A stretch of DNA of 33,996 bases. Origin: an uncultured Verrucomicrobiota bacterium. Its GTDB lineage: Bacteria; Verrucomicrobiota; Verrucomicrobiia; Limisphaerales; JADLHS01. Positions 32,200 to 33,996 of the stretch are shown piece by piece. The position numbers were made by a program, and so were the translations under genes. The number at the start of each line of letters is the position of its first letter. Positions within the stretch are counted from its first letter, which is position 1. The DNA lies in the NCBI GenBank assembly GCA_937894935.1, contig CALAYC010000354.1:1-33996 (forward strand), given 5' to 3'. The notes below the pieces were generated by a model, which was not told the DNA's origin, searched no databases, and saw only the letters and a list, made by a program, of their open reading frames with translations.

Positions 32200-33921
32200 A
32201 TGAAGTGGACTCAAACATTGATCCCGACACTCCGCGAAGCGCCTGCGGACGCGGAAATTTTATCGCACAAACTGCTGTTGCGCGCCGGATTGATCCGCAA
32301 GCTCGCAGGTGGCGTTTATACTTTTCTCCCGCTTGGATTACGGTCGCTGCGTAAAGTTGAACAGATTGTGCGCGAGGAAATGAATCGCGCCGGCGCGGTG
32401 GAAGTGCTCATGCCGCTGTTGCAACCGAGCGATATCTGGGAACAAAGCGGCCGCGCCGAAACGGCGAAGGACGTTCTGTTCAAGGTGAAAGACAGCTCCG
32501 GTCGCCACTGGTTTTTGAGTCCGACCGCTGAAGAAGTCATCACCACGCTCGCAGCAGGTGAAATCAATTCCTACCGCCAGTTGCCGAAAAATTTTTATCA
32601 GATTGGCAGCAAATTTCGCGATGAAATCCGCCCGCGCTTCGGATTGATGCGCGCGAAAGAGTTCATCATGAAAGACGCGTATTCGTTCGATGCTACGGAC
32701 GAAGGCGCGATGGCGAGTTATCACAAAATGTACGATGCGTACAAACGCATCTTCGATCGCTGCGGCGTGCAGAATTTTCCTGTTGAAGCCGACACCGGTG
32801 TGATTGGGGGCAACTATTCGCACGAGTTCATGGTGCCGGCTGATACCGGCGAAAACGACGTGGTCTTTTGTGAAGCGTGCGGCTATGCGGCGAACATTGA
32901 AAAAGCGACCAGCGGAATTCCGAAGACAGCCGCACGGGAAGTCGGTGCAGCAGTCGAAAAATTTGCGACGCCCGGTGTGGTTACGATCGAAGCGCTGACG
33001 AAAGAGCCTTACAAAGTTGCGGCAAACCGGCAGATCAAGACGCTGGTTTACATCGTGGACAGCAAACCGGTCATTATTCTGGTGCGTGGCGACGATCAAT
33101 TGAACGAAACGAAATTGATGGCGCGCACGGGTGCAGTGGCAGCGCGGCCGGCGACCGTCGATGAAATCGTTCCGCTGCTCGGCGCAAAGCCCGGTTCGCT
33201 TGGCGCGGTGGTCAATGTTCCGGCGGACGTCAAAGTTTTGGCAGATGAACGTTTGCGTGGTGCGAACGACATGACCACAGGCGCGAACGAAGACGGATTC
33301 CACTTCCGCAATGTTTCAATCGAACGCGATATCAAAGTCGCGGAGTGGCATGACTTGCGCACGGTTACGGCAGGCGAGCCTTGTGCGAAGTGCGGCAAGA
33401 CGCTGAAAATCCGTCGCGCGATTGAAGTCGGTCACGTCTTCAAGCTCGGCACGAAATACAGCGAGAAGCTGAATGCCAATTACCTCGATGAATCGGGCGC
33501 GCGCAATCCGCTCGTCATGGGTTGTTACGGCATCGGCATCACGCGCACGTTGCAGGCGATTATCGAGCAATGCAACGACAAGGACGGCATCATCTGGCCG
33601 CTGTCGGTTGCGCCATATCAGGTTTGCATTACGCCGCTCAGTGTGGCGGCTGGAAATCCATGCTTACAGCAAGCGGAGAAAATTTACGCGGAACTCACGG
33701 CGCTCGGCGTTGATGTGATTTTGGACGATCGCGATGAACGTCCCGGCGTGAAGTTCAAGGACGCTGATTTAGTAGGCTTCCCGATTCGCGTCAGCATCGG
33801 CGAAAAGGCACTGGCCAAAGGTGAGGTAGAAATCAAACCACGCCGTGGTACGGTGGAATTCGTGAAAGCTGAGAACGCGATGGCGCGGCTGCGCGAATTG
33901 CTCGGGCTGAATGCAGCTTAA
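32200..33921 (+). CDS. proS: Prolyl-tRNA synthetase, bacterial type
   Basis: Class II aminoacyl-tRNA synthetase that charges tRNA-Pro, 573 residues, the usual size of the bacterial form with the editing insertion. Seen: motif 1 around VEVLMPLLQPSDIWEQSGR, motif 2 FRDEIRPRFGLMRAKEF (139-155), a long YbaK-like editing insertion (about 225-400), motif 3 GCYGIGITR (441-449), and the anticodon-binding domain (about 470-570; VDVILDDRDERPGVKFKDADL). Two CxxC pairs (near FCEACGYAANIEKA and CAKCGKT) flank the insertion. The first ATG is used, with no Shine-Dalgarno in front of it. The stop is 75 bases before the window ends. Confidence 0.97.
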   Translation: MKWTQTLIPTLREAPADAEILSHKLLLRAGLIRKLAGGVYTFLPLGLRSLRKVEQIVREEMNRAGAVEVLMPLLQPSDIWEQSGRAETAKDVLFKVKDSSGRHWFLSPTAEEVITTLAAGEINSYRQLPKNFYQIGSKFRDEIRPRFGLMRAKEFIMKDAYSFDATDEGAMASYHKMYDAYKRIFDRCGVQNFPVEADTGVIGGNYSHEFMVPADTGENDVVFCEACGYAANIEKATSGIPKTAAREVGAAVEKFATPGVVTIEALTKEPYKVAANRQIKTLVYIVDSKPVIILVRGDDQLNETKLMARTGAVAARPATVDEIVPLLGAKPGSLGAVVNVPADVKVLADERLRGANDMTTGANEDGFHFRNVSIERDIKVAEWHDLRTVTAGEPCAKCGKTLKIRRAIEVGHVFKLGTKYSEKLNANYLDESGARNPLVMGCYGIGITRTLQAIIEQCNDKDGIIWPLSVAPYQVCITPLSVAAGNPCLQQAEKIYAELTALGVDVILDDRDERPGVKFKDADLVGFPIRVSIGEKALAKGEVEIKPRRGTVEFVKAENAMARLRELLGLNAA

Positions 33922-33996
33922 TTGCTGGGTTCTTTTCGAAGTCGAGCGTTAAGCGTGGATTGCCAACGCGCGTCCGGTGCGTTGCACTTCCTGATT

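Noticed and set aside
32338..33303. A 321-codon frame antisense to proS
   Set aside because: Lies entirely inside proS and has an Arg/His/Phe-rich composition typical of a shadow frame.
33949..33996. Possible 3' end of a minus-strand gene ending ALAIHA
   Set aside because: Only 15 codons are visible and two other minus frames are equally open, so no gene call can be supported.
1..33996. CRISPR arrays, tRNA/rRNA genes, insertion sequences or prophage genes
   Set aside because: No regular repeat-spacer pattern, cloverleaf, transposase motif or phage structural gene was seen in either strand by eye.

Overview
The window reads as chromosomal DNA from a member of the Verrucomicrobiota, probably near the Pedosphaera/Limisphaera lineages. 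The lineage call is an inference from gene content: a Minf_1886-type protein known only from Verrucomicrobia and Planctomycetes, a pseudopilin-like protein with an H-xn-DG tail, secreted proteins sharing a verrucomicrobial-style C-terminal module, autotransporter-type beta-strand (PATR) repeats, a PEP-CTERM protein, and a prepilin peptidase with a large insert. I saw no rRNA, tRNA, CRISPR array, transposase or phage gene.

Layout. (1) 1-3438, all minus: prepilin peptidase (runs off the left edge) overlapping aroE, then a PAP2 acid phosphatase and an SDR oxidoreductase. (2) 3543-6642, minus: a pseudopilin-like protein followed by a large secreted Ig-like protein and a strong terminator. (3) 6830-13593: a hexuronate utilisation locus with an AraC/XylR-type regulator, uxaC (divergent), and uxaE, a hexuronate MFS transporter and a KDG-kinase-like gene on the plus strand. 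Together these convert galacturonate to tagaturonate to fructuronate, and supply uptake and the later KDG phosphorylation. UxuA, UxuB and Eda are not in the window. (4) 13665-17568: response regulator, diacylglycerol-kinase-like lipid kinase, an unusual eukaryotic-type HisA, and a DUF4139 protein. (5) 17940-21614: a 1224-residue secreted PATR-repeat protein with a textbook terminator. (6) 21775-24275, minus: two tandem FHA-domain membrane proteins. (7) 24500-27670, minus: a likely operon of a 44-residue membrane peptide, a Minf_1886 protein and a two-domain M16 peptidase. (8) 27841-31275: an accessory-looking cassette with an XRE repressor, a divergent promoter overlapped by a TACA-CT-TGTA palindrome, a protein with an HExxH motif, a bitopic membrane protein and a frame-broken C-type-lectin/PEP-CTERM protein. 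(9) 31380-33921, plus: a fumarylacetoacetate-hydrolase family enzyme and prolyl-tRNA synthetase.

The most notable points are the UxaE-based uronate route, the HisA of eukaryotic type, the XRE-linked cassette with its HExxHxPG protein and two apparent frame breaks, the FHA pair in which one copy has lost the phosphothreonine-binding arginine, and the near absence of Shine-Dalgarno sequences before start codons. All calls were made by reading the sequence; no database search was run.
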